Position numbers and translations under genes: made by a program. From assembly GCA_002376715.1 (NCBI GenBank), contig DFOK01000066.1, forward strand, positions 1-11,443: DNA of 11,443 bases. The letters run 5' to 3'. Under the pieces are notes generated by a model. The model was not told the origin of the DNA and made no database searches. It was given only the letters and a program-made list of their open reading frames with translations. Origin of the DNA: Bacteroidales bacterium UBA3543. GTDB taxonomy: Bacteria; Bacteroidota; Bacteroidia; Bacteroidales; UBA932. Below are positions 6,329 through 11,443 of the stretch, in pieces. Position 1 is the stretch's first letter, and the number at the start of each line of letters is the position of its first letter.

Positions 6329-6793
6329 TCAGTATCTCCTCAGTGAGCCATAGAAGAGAGCTAAATAAATAAGTGGTACAACAAAAGGCATTACTGTGGC
6401 AAACACAATAATTGCCATACCATGCAACAACATATATCCGGCGACAAAAAGCGCCATTGAAATGAGTACTGTTTTATAAAAAGCACGGAGACGGGCAATA
6501 GTGTAGCTACTTTTTTCCTTTCTCTCAGCAGAAAAAATTAACAGAAAAGCTCCTATAAAATAGAACAAAACCGACAATTCATCGCCCTGGTTATTCGTTA
6601 TGAGAGCAAACTTTTTCGTTAATAAGTATTGTGAATAGAGGGTAAAAACATTCCATTCAAGCCATTGAGGCTTTTCACCCAAATGAATGAAAATATAGAC
6701 ACCGACTGCCCCGACCAACAGCAAAAAAATACCAACGAACTTTAGTTGCCACGGCAATAAGGGCAAGCGTTTAAGATCGCCGACTTCCTCCAT
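6329..6793 (-). CDS. Four-helix integral membrane protein of unknown function
   Basis: The 154-residue protein has four predicted helices (about 18-37, 72-89, 106-126 and 127-148), a loop of about 34 residues after the first, and a basic segment (90-107) after the second. The stretch around DELSVLFYFIGAFLLIFSAERKEK (71-94) recalls small four-helix proteins common in Bacteroidota genomes, but I know no function for them. The ATG at 6793 is 5 nt after the upstream lipoprotein stop and the next gene follows 25 nt later, so it is the middle gene of a three-gene transcript. It may be a partner or anchor for the other two products; that is inference from order alone. Confidence 0.72.
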   Translation of the reverse strand: MEEVGDLKRLPLLPWQLKFVGIFLLLVGAVGVYIFIHLGEKPQWLEWNVFTLYSQYLLTKKFALITNNQGDELSVLFYFIGAFLLIFSAERKEKSSYTIARLRAFYKTVLISMALFVAGYMLLHGMAIIVFATVMPFVVPLIYLALFYGSLRRY

Positions 6794-6798
6794 TCTAT

Positions 6799-7434
6799 TT
6801 AGATAACTGTTGTGGATACTACAGAGCCATCCTCAAGATGTATTTCAAAATATACCATCCCGAACTTGTGGTTATACTTGTATATTAATTTTTTGTAACC
6901 GGGATAGGGCATGTTCTGCTCGACTGTAGTTACTTTAATGTTAAAAAATCCGTATTCAAAATCATCAATCTCTGATTTAGAGATTACCTTACGTACTAAT
7001 TTTTTACCATCTTCTGTTTTATATTCCCATTTGTCGCCTACTTTGGCACCATATTGAGCAAATACCGATTGCTCACCCTTTGAATTAAGAACCGCAACTC
7101 CTTCGGTCGAATTTATTACATTTAAGGTACAATCAACTGTTCCATCCGGATTGACATAGGGCTGTATGAACAGATGTTGATATTCTATCGGAAGTTTTGT
7201 GGTAATACGTAAATCAACCACACCATTCTCATTGTTCACCACTTCTGAATTGGCCTTGATGCCAATGGGGTCTCCATCAATTTTTATATATCCTGAAGAT
7301 GTGGTGCCAACCTTATTTGCAGGAAGATCCGTTTGTCCCCCAATAGTAACTTTTGGAGGTCCTAATTGTAGAATATCACAGGAGGCACATAATGCAAGAG
7401 TAACAAATAGAGATAATAATAACTTAGTTTTCAT
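6799..7434 (-). CDS. Lipoprotein of unknown function (first gene of the cassette)
   Basis: MKTKLLLSLFVTLALCASC is a lipoprotein signal with lipobox LCASC and acylated Cys19, so the 211-residue product is exported and lipid-anchored. The residues after Cys19 (DILQLG) lack the acidic run that often marks surface-exposed Bacteroidota lipoproteins, so it may stay on the periplasmic face. The mature part is strand-rich; the C-terminal half has repeated short strands (VGDKWEYK, FFNIKVTTV, KLIYKYNHKFGMVYFEI), as in small beta-sandwich or lipocalin-like folds. No family is recognised. The ATG at 7434 is used; a possible -7 element is at 7489-7496. The membrane-protein gene starts 5 nt after its stop. 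Confidence 0.72.
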   Translation of the reverse strand: MKTKLLLSLFVTLALCASCDILQLGPPKVTIGGQTDLPANKVGTTSSGYIKIDGDPIGIKANSEVVNNENGVVDLRITTKLPIEYQHLFIQPYVNPDGTVDCTLNVINSTEGVAVLNSKGEQSVFAQYGAKVGDKWEYKTEDGKKLVRKVISKSEIDDFEYGFFNIKVTTVEQNMPYPGYKKLIYKYNHKFGMVYFEIHLEDGSVVSTTVI

Positions 7435-7488
7435 AGGTCAGTATTTCAAAAGGTCAATAAATGAGTATATAATTATTCGTATTTTCTT

Positions 7489-7496
7489 CAAAAATA
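7489..7496 (-). promoter_or_regulatory. Possible -7 element for the lipoprotein/membrane/300-aa cassette
   Basis: TATTTTTG on the minus strand matches TAnnTTTG, about 55 nt before the ATG at 7434. A TTTG lies too far upstream (28 nt), so the -33 part is not convincing. It sits just downstream of the serpin terminator (7550-7583), which makes a fresh promoter here necessary. Confidence 0.4.
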
Positions 7497-7549
7497 CACT
7501 TTTTTTCATAATAGCCTAACTATTCAAAGAGGAATAAGATTCTACAAAT

Positions 7550-7583
7550 AAAAAGAGACCGGCTAAAAATTTTAGTCGGTCTC
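7550..7583 (-). terminator. Rho-independent terminator after the serpin gene
   Basis: GAGACCG (7555-7561) pairs with CGGTCTC (7577-7583), and inner CTAAAA/TTTTAG arms extend the stem past one mismatch. Read on the minus strand the stem is followed by TTTTT (7554-7550) and ATTTG, the layout of an intrinsic terminator, 28 nt past the serpin stop. It separates the serpin transcript from the cassette at 5401-7434. Confidence 0.8.
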
Positions 7584-7610
7584 AATAATTTAGGGGTATA
7601 TCAACTATTT

Positions 7611-8918
7611 TTACTTTCCATCATAGACTCCCGCGAAGAGTATTACGCCGGAAGATTTTTCCGCTATGGTGTAAACAAATGGATGATCTGCAAAGAATTT
7701 AACCATTTTGGTTTGACCTGGGGCAGCAGTCCTTTCAATCATTACCGCAGTAGCGGCTCCCGCCTCCGTACCCCATTCGGCTACAGATATACGTGCCTTT
7801 TGAATAACTGACCCTATTTTGAAATTTTTGATATCGGGATGGTAAAGCAACTTATCGAATTGAGCGTCGTTATTAAAAGCCCTACGAATACCTAAGGCAT
7901 TCAACATATCTGTAAGCTCGTATTTATTCTCTAATTCAAACTTGGGAAGATGGAGATTTACCATGGCCTCCGTAGTCATTGACGATATGGCTGCAGATAA
8001 TTTCTCCGAAGTAAGAGATGAGAGTAGTTGACTCAAACCATTGCCGCCTTTTATGTCAGGCAGAATGATATACATGGCAAATTTACCGTCAGCATACGGA
8101 AGCTCAACGATCCCATTGGTTCCCACTTTTCCGTAACGGAAATACCTTGAAGCAACCATATAATCGACCTTGCTTTCTCCTCCGCCATCCAGATAAAAGG
8201 GTTGCGATTTCTCTGTTAATTCACTGTTGAACATGGGTACTTCGCTGTTTCCACTCCATTTTGCTTTAAAATAAAGTGCGTTGAGTATTGCGGCAACAAA
8301 ATCTCGTTTAATATCCGATTCCTGGAGGAATGGAAAGATAAAACCATTGGTACTACGATATGCCCATTCATTGATCCTGTCAACCACCAGTTTCGGATTT
8401 GAAGCATTCACATACTCCACAGGGGCATAGTACATCTTTTCAGCCGTGTTGCGAAAAGCCTCCTGAACACTGAATTCCTCATTTACAATAACTGCGTCGG
8501 TCAACTTCAATTCGACATTTTTGTCCAGTGCAGGCAACTGATTGAGCAAGAGGTTACAATACTTGTTTAGAGCCTCCTGGTCTTTCCCATATCCCAGGGT
8601 TCCGATAATCTCGGAAGCTGTCTCCCCGCTGGCACCGTTTGCGGTAATAGCAAGGGCATATTGCAAACTTAGTGGAGAATAAATAATGCCCTTTTTTTCT
8701 TTTTCGTATATAGACTTCAAACTCTTTAAAGCAAAAGCATTACCTGAGTTGGCATAGCCCTTTTGCTCCTCACTCAATGTCACTTTTGTTATAGTAGCAT
8801 CCGGAGTTGGAGAAACTATTTCTATAGGATTTTTCACCCGTGGGACGTCACTTTTTTCACATGCTGAGAAACCAAGAGCAGCAATAAATACAATTAGTAA
8901 AATTTTTATCTGTTTCAT
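7611..8918 (-). CDS. Lipoprotein serpin (serine/cysteine protease inhibitor)
   Basis: From the ATG at 8918 the product has 435 residues. The open frame extends to a TTG at 8954, rejected because the ATG gives a perfect lipoprotein signal: MKQIKILLIVFIAALGFSAC, lipobox GFSAC, Cys20. The rest is a full-length serpin: helix and sheet landmarks IYSPLSLQYALAITANGA, LNALYFKAKW, VELPYADGKFAMYIILP, and the C-terminal HPFVYTIAEKSSGVILFAGVY. The hinge of the reactive loop, EWGTEAGAATAV, has the small residues needed for loop insertion, so it should be an inhibitory serpin. Counting from the hinge, the scissile bond falls around IER-TAA, making Arg or the following Thr the likely P1. It would trap host or microbial proteases at the cell surface. 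It follows the rSAM-type lipoprotein gene by 71 nt, and a terminator lies 28 nt downstream. Confidence 0.95.
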   Translation of the reverse strand: MKQIKILLIVFIAALGFSACEKSDVPRVKNPIEIVSPTPDATITKVTLSEEQKGYANSGNAFALKSLKSIYEKEKKGIIYSPLSLQYALAITANGASGETASEIIGTLGYGKDQEALNKYCNLLLNQLPALDKNVELKLTDAVIVNEEFSVQEAFRNTAEKMYYAPVEYVNASNPKLVVDRINEWAYRSTNGFIFPFLQESDIKRDFVAAILNALYFKAKWSGNSEVPMFNSELTEKSQPFYLDGGGESKVDYMVASRYFRYGKVGTNGIVELPYADGKFAMYIILPDIKGGNGLSQLLSSLTSEKLSAAISSMTTEAMVNLHLPKFELENKYELTDMLNALGIRRAFNNDAQFDKLLYHPDIKNFKIGSVIQKARISVAEWGTEAGAATAVMIERTAAPGQTKMVKFFADHPFVYTIAEKSSGVILFAGVYDGK

Positions 8919-8989
8919 AATCAAATGTTTTATAATTCTTAATTCATGTTTCAATCCTCAATATTAAAAACTTTCTTTGATATCGGCAC

Positions 8990-9454
8990 TCATTTCTTCT
9001 TCAACTTGAAATTGATATCGGGAATATCTGCATGACCGCCATAAAAAGCATAGCCTCCACCCTTATACTCAAAAACCCTCTCAACTATTATTGTGTCATT
9101 CTGATACTCTCCACCGCCTTCTTCTCCATCAATATCTTCTGCAATCACTATCATATCCACCATAAAATCACTAGTAAAATCAATGACATACTTCCCATGA
9201 CTATCCGTAATGGCATAACCGGCAAAATAGAGCTCTTTCTGTCCCAAAGAATCTGTATAACTATGATCAGAGACAGATACCTTAATGCCTTCCAGTGGTC
9301 TTCCCCTTTCGGTTGTTACACACCCGCTGGTGGTGTAAGATGCATAGGGAGAACCATACATAGCGGGACATCCCGTAAGGATGATCGTAGGAAAAATTAA
9401 GGTAAAGATTTTTGTGATCCAATTGCTCTTTCTTAAAACTAGTTTTCGTTTCAT
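8990..9454 (-). CDS. Putative lipoprotein of the Bacteroidota radical SAM/lipoprotein system type
   Basis: From the ATG at 9454 the product has 154 residues. An upstream TTG at 9478 is rejected because it coincides with a promoter -7 element. Residues 1-29 form a lipoprotein signal ending in lipobox LTGC (Cys29). The next residues, PAMYGSPYASY, match my memory of the 'radical SAM-associated putative lipoprotein' family, which has a Cys followed by MYG-P-A-Y, then a carboxypeptidase-regulatory-like beta-sandwich (here GCVTTERGRPLEGIKVSVSDHSYTDSLGQ). It also has a Gly/Tyr-rich tail (KGGGYAFYGGHADI) and a basic end. In known loci the partner radical SAM enzyme is adjacent; none is encoded in this window, so this copy is an orphan, or its enzyme is elsewhere. 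The serpin follows on the same strand. Two candidate promoters precede it, one ECF-like. What the system does is not established. Confidence 0.7.
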   Translation of the reverse strand: MKRKLVLRKSNWITKIFTLIFPTIILTGCPAMYGSPYASYTTSGCVTTERGRPLEGIKVSVSDHSYTDSLGQKELYFAGYAITDSHGKYVIDFTSDFMVDMIVIAEDIDGEEGGGEYQNDTIIVERVFEYKGGGYAFYGGHADIPDINFKLKKK

Positions 9455-9475
9455 ACTAAAGTGTATTGATATTTT

Positions 9476-9483
9476 CAAATATA
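9476..9483 (-). promoter_or_regulatory. Housekeeping-type -7 element before the rSAM-type lipoprotein
   Basis: TATATTTG on the minus strand matches TAnnTTTG, 21 nt before the ATG at 9454. No clear TTG is found 19-21 nt upstream, so it may be a weak or activator-dependent promoter. It overlaps the upstream TTG codon at 9478, arguing against that start. Confidence 0.45.
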
Positions 9484-9504
9484 ATGAGTTCCGTTTACTA
9501 TATA

Positions 9505-9530
9505 TACGCAGTCACCCATTAAATACTGCC
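9505..9530 (-). promoter_or_regulatory. Candidate ECF-sigma promoter for the lipoprotein-serpin pair
   Basis: On the minus strand, GGCAGTATTT (9530-9521), 12 nt, then CGTATATAT (9508-9500). The GGCAGT and CGTA blocks are 16 nt apart, the usual spacing for ECF sigma factors. It closely matches the copy in front of the sigma gene at 9565-9594 on the other strand. Predicted start is near 9497, about 43 nt before the ATG. Confidence 0.5.
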
Positions 9531-9564
9531 GACATTAAATAAATTTAATATTTTTTGACTGTTT

Positions 9565-9594
9565 GGAAGTATTTCTAGTTATCTTCGTATATAT
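9565..9594 (+). promoter_or_regulatory. Candidate autoregulatory ECF-sigma promoter
   Basis: GGAAGTATTT (9565-9574), 11 nt, then CGTATATAT (9586-9594). GGAAGT and CGTA are 15 nt apart, ECF-like geometry, and the predicted start near 9597 is about 15 nt before the sigma GTG. A degenerate housekeeping -7 (TATCTTCG, 9580-9587, one mismatch) overlaps it, with TTTG at 9554-9557. Confidence 0.5.
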
Positions 9595-9611
9595 GTATAG
9601 AAAGGCATAGA

Positions 9612-10178
9612 GTGAAAGATAAGAATCTCGCTAACCGTGATGCCCTACTTGCAGCCAAATGCACTAAAGGTGACAATAGGGCAAGGGAGCAGCTGTATAA
9701 GGATTATGCGGCAAGGGTTTATATGCTCTGTATGCGATATACCGGAGATTTTACTTTAGCAGAAGATCTGATGCAGGACTGCTTTATTCGGATCTTTGAT
9801 AACATTCGTAAGTATGATTCCAACAAGGCATCGCTTAAAACTTGGATATCGCGTATTACGGTTAATCTCTTGATTGATCATTTAAGGCGGAATAAGAAAT
9901 TTACTTTCGTATCAATAGACGAACAGAGATTAGATATTGTGGAACCTGAGTATGATAGTCTGATGCAGATTCCTCAAGATGTCATATTGAAAATGATTGC
10001 TGAGTTGCCGGATAGTAAAAGGACTGTATTTAATCTATTTTGTCTGGAAAATTATACCCACAAAGAGATAGCAGAGCTATTGGGAATAAAGGAGAAAACG
10101 TCATCATCAATTCTCTATAAAGCGAGAGTTATATTGGCAGATAGGGTAAATGCATATATTAAGGAGAAAGGCTTATGA
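9612..10178 (+). CDS. ECF-type RNA polymerase sigma factor
   Basis: This 188-residue sigma-70 family factor has only regions 2 and 4. Region 2 spans about residues 22-93, with TLAEDLMQDCFIRIFDNIRKYD and LKTWISRITVNLLIDHLRR; region 4 spans about 124-184, with LPDSKRTVFNLFCLENYTH and the helix-turn-helix KEIAELLGIKEKTSSSILYKAR. The start is a GTG at 9612: an in-frame TAG (9576-9578) precedes it, no ATG lies between, and the next Met (residue 38) would cut into region 2; AAAGG at 9601-9605 sits 6 nt upstream. The 3' end overlaps the next gene by 4 nt (ATGA), so the sigma factor and its membrane partner are translationally coupled. It probably directs polymerase to envelope or surface genes; the shared motif upstream suggests itself and the divergent lipoprotein-serpin pair. 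Confidence 0.95.
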   Translation: MKDKNLANRDALLAAKCTKGDNRAREQLYKDYAARVYMLCMRYTGDFTLAEDLMQDCFIRIFDNIRKYDSNKASLKTWISRITVNLLIDHLRRNKKFTFVSIDEQRLDIVEPEYDSLMQIPQDVILKMIAELPDSKRTVFNLFCLENYTHKEIAELLGIKEKTSSSILYKARVILADRVNAYIKEKGL

Positions 10179-11341
10179 AAACCGACTTTGACAAATACAT
10201 CTCCGATCAGATACAAAACATTGAAGAGAATCTTCAAGTTGGTAACTGGGGAAAATTTCAAACGCGCTATGCACGACATAGAGGTGTTAAGATGGTGCGT
10301 ATCATAATACCTGTGGCCGCTGCTGCAGCTGCCATAATAGTATTGTTATTGTCCGTCTCCAATAACATAGACAACAGACCACTACAGCTACGCAACCATT
10401 ATCCCTTGATTGCCGAAAACACTCCAACTGTTAAAGTCGAGATCCCTGCTTTTAGAAAAGTATTTATGCCTTCACTTAAGCGTGAACATCATGAACCTAC
10501 AATATCCGACAACTTGCAAATCGCAGATTCTCAACAGCAGATTGATACGGACGCCTTAATTCGGGAGAAGAGTGAACCTGACGAGGTTGAACATCCGACA
10601 AAAAAGGATTCTACATATCAATCAATTCCATCCTACGACTATTTCAAAACTGACAATGCTACAGCATATATGCCCAAGAAAAAATTGCCTAAAGTCTCCA
10701 TAGGTGTATCAGGAGGCCAGGGCTTGGCTAATCGCAACCAAATTCATATTTATCAGCTTAGAATGGCCTCTGCATACCAAGGTCCAAGAGATTATACTTC
10801 AAACGAAAAACAAAGAGATAGTATACTTACAGAAAAACCTTTGAATAATATTTTAGTAGAAAATGAAGAGCATAGTTATAATCATAGACCCCCAATTACC
10901 TTTGGTATTTCATTAGGAATCAATTTTACCCAACGGCTTGGACTTATTACCGGACTGGATTACTCATTATATCTTTCAAATAAAGAAATAAGCTCTATCG
11001 TCACAAAAAGAAATGAAATGCAACAACTCCATTATTTGGGATTACCTTTGAGAGTAAACTACACGATTTATTCAAAGAATTCATTTGAATGGAATGCCGG
11101 TGGAGGTATAAAAGTAGAAAAATGCATATATGCAAAATCCGGAGCTGAAGTTCTAAAGGAATCCAATTTCTTACTATCTGCATTACTGACTACAGGAATT
11201 CAATACAATATTACACGCAACCTCTCCATATATTTCGAACCATATTGTAGTTATTTGTTTTCGGATACAAGGCTATCTTCATATCGCAGTGAAAATCCTT
11301 TTGAGATATCAGCAAAGCTCGGCATCAGAGTCAATTTATGA
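10175..11341 (+). CDS. Dual membrane-spanning anti-sigma-like protein with C-terminal beta-barrel
   Basis: Order of parts in 388 residues: a short cytoplasmic segment (1-40, acidic then basic, with a conserved-looking NWGKFQTRY), one inner-membrane helix (about 41-61, VRIIIPVAAAAAAIIVLLLS), a charged, low-complexity periplasmic linker (62-170), and a barrel domain (about 170-388). The barrel shows alternating amphipathic strands at about 172-180, 241-251, 254-267, 285-299, 303-319, 333-346, 350-362 and 377-388, eight in all, as in OmpA/PorT-type small barrels. This matches the dual membrane-spanning anti-sigma factors (Dma) reported in Bacteroides, which are partnered with ECF21-type sigma factors and linked to vesicle formation. 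Here it overlaps the sigma gene by 4 nt. The cytoplasmic part should bind the sigma factor, and the barrel could sense the outer membrane. The helix has the small-residue look of a tethered anti-sigma rather than a signal peptide, and no AxA-type cleavage site follows it. Confidence 0.82.
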   Translation: MKTDFDKYISDQIQNIEENLQVGNWGKFQTRYARHRGVKMVRIIIPVAAAAAAIIVLLLSVSNNIDNRPLQLRNHYPLIAENTPTVKVEIPAFRKVFMPSLKREHHEPTISDNLQIADSQQQIDTDALIREKSEPDEVEHPTKKDSTYQSIPSYDYFKTDNATAYMPKKKLPKVSIGVSGGQGLANRNQIHIYQLRMASAYQGPRDYTSNEKQRDSILTEKPLNNILVENEEHSYNHRPPITFGISLGINFTQRLGLITGLDYSLYLSNKEISSIVTKRNEMQQLHYLGLPLRVNYTIYSKNSFEWNAGGGIKVEKCIYAKSGAEVLKESNFLLSALLTTGIQYNITRNLSIYFEPYCSYLFSDTRLSSYRSENPFEISAKLGIRVNL

Positions 11342-11349
11342 GCGACATC

Positions 11350-11388
11350 GCAGCGCTTCTGCGCTGCTTTGGTTCCCCAAGGGAACCA
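11350..11388. repeat. Tandem perfect hairpins after the anti-sigma gene (intergenic repeat-like)
   Basis: GCAGCGC-TTCT-GCGCTGC (11350-11367) and TGGTTCCC-CAA-GGGAACCA (11370-11388) are perfect stems of 7 and 8 bp, 2 nt apart, beginning 8 nt after the stop. No T-run follows either stem on the plus strand, so they are not a standard intrinsic terminator. They could still stop polymerase or protect the mRNA end. The G/C-rich, palindromic style differs from the A/T-rich genes beside it and looks like a dispersed intergenic element, continuing through AGGAGGGG and GGAGCGAAGCGACTGACTCC (11409-11428) to the window edge. Confidence 0.55.
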
Positions 11389-11443
11389 TCAAAAGGAGGG
11401 GTAAACAAGGAGCGAAGCGACTGACTCCGACTATCTCCACAAA

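Noticed and set aside
7199..7519. Open frame of 106 codons on the plus strand
   Set aside because: Lies opposite the lipoprotein gene and the terminator/promoter spacer, with no promoter or start context and no family likeness; antisense shadow.
8919..8954. TTG start giving a 447-residue serpin
   Set aside because: It would bury the lipoprotein signal peptide behind 12 residues; the ATG at 8918 gives a standard signal.
9032..9400. Open frame of 122 codons on the plus strand
   Set aside because: Fully antisense to the rSAM-type lipoprotein, which has a clear signal peptide and motif; low-quality composition.

Overview
The window looks like a Bacteroidales chromosome segment (gut or oral type; family not determinable). 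The evidence is the Bacteroidota promoter pattern (TTTG or TTG, about 19-21 nt, then TAnnTTTG) in front of several genes, start codons mostly without strong Shine-Dalgarno sites, three consecutive lipoproteins, an ECF sigma factor translationally coupled to a membrane-spanning partner that ends in a beta-barrel, and a lipoprotein of the Bacteroidota 'radical SAM-associated' type. No mobile element, CRISPR array, tRNA or rRNA gene is visible.

Layout. (1) 1-300: no complete gene. A near-perfect leftward promoter at 212-242 feeds a hairpin-rich transcript that leaves the window on the left; a rightward -7 element at 251-258 serves the first operon. (2) 301-3975, rightward operon: an OPT-family oligopeptide transporter, peptidase T (2 nt later), and a stand-alone alanyl-tRNA synthetase-type editing domain, closed by a UUCG-loop terminator at 4071-4094. 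It reads as a peptide uptake and breakdown unit with a tRNA-proofreading add-on. (3) 4149-5386, a divergent pair: a four-helix membrane protein with a C-terminal LytTR DNA-binding domain (leftward) and a miniature MotA/TolQ/ExbB-like protein (rightward). Both have promoters, and a 15-bp direct repeat with 21-bp period lies just upstream of the second, as expected of a LytTR operator. (4) 5401-7434, leftward three-gene cassette of unknown function: lipoprotein, four-helix membrane protein, and a 300-residue protein with a weak permuted-papain look. (5) 7611-9454, leftward pair: a rSAM-system-type lipoprotein and a lipoprotein serpin with an intact inhibitory hinge, closed by a hairpin terminator. 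(6) 9612-11341, rightward: ECF sigma factor and an overlapping anti-sigma-like protein with one inner-membrane helix, a long periplasmic linker and a C-terminal beta-barrel (the architecture of dual membrane-spanning anti-sigma factors). The right end has two perfect hairpins and looks like an intergenic repeat.

The most interesting signal is in the 9455-9611 intergenic region. A two-part motif, GG(A/C)AGTATTT then 11-12 nt then CGTATATAT, occurs once on each strand, once in front of the sigma factor and once in front of the lipoprotein-serpin pair. It has ECF-promoter geometry (a -35-like GGAAGT, 15-16 nt, CGTA) and suggests that the sigma factor controls both itself and the divergent surface-lipoprotein/serpin operon. 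I infer an envelope-sensing system in which an outer-membrane barrel signals through the sigma factor to a surface protease inhibitor.
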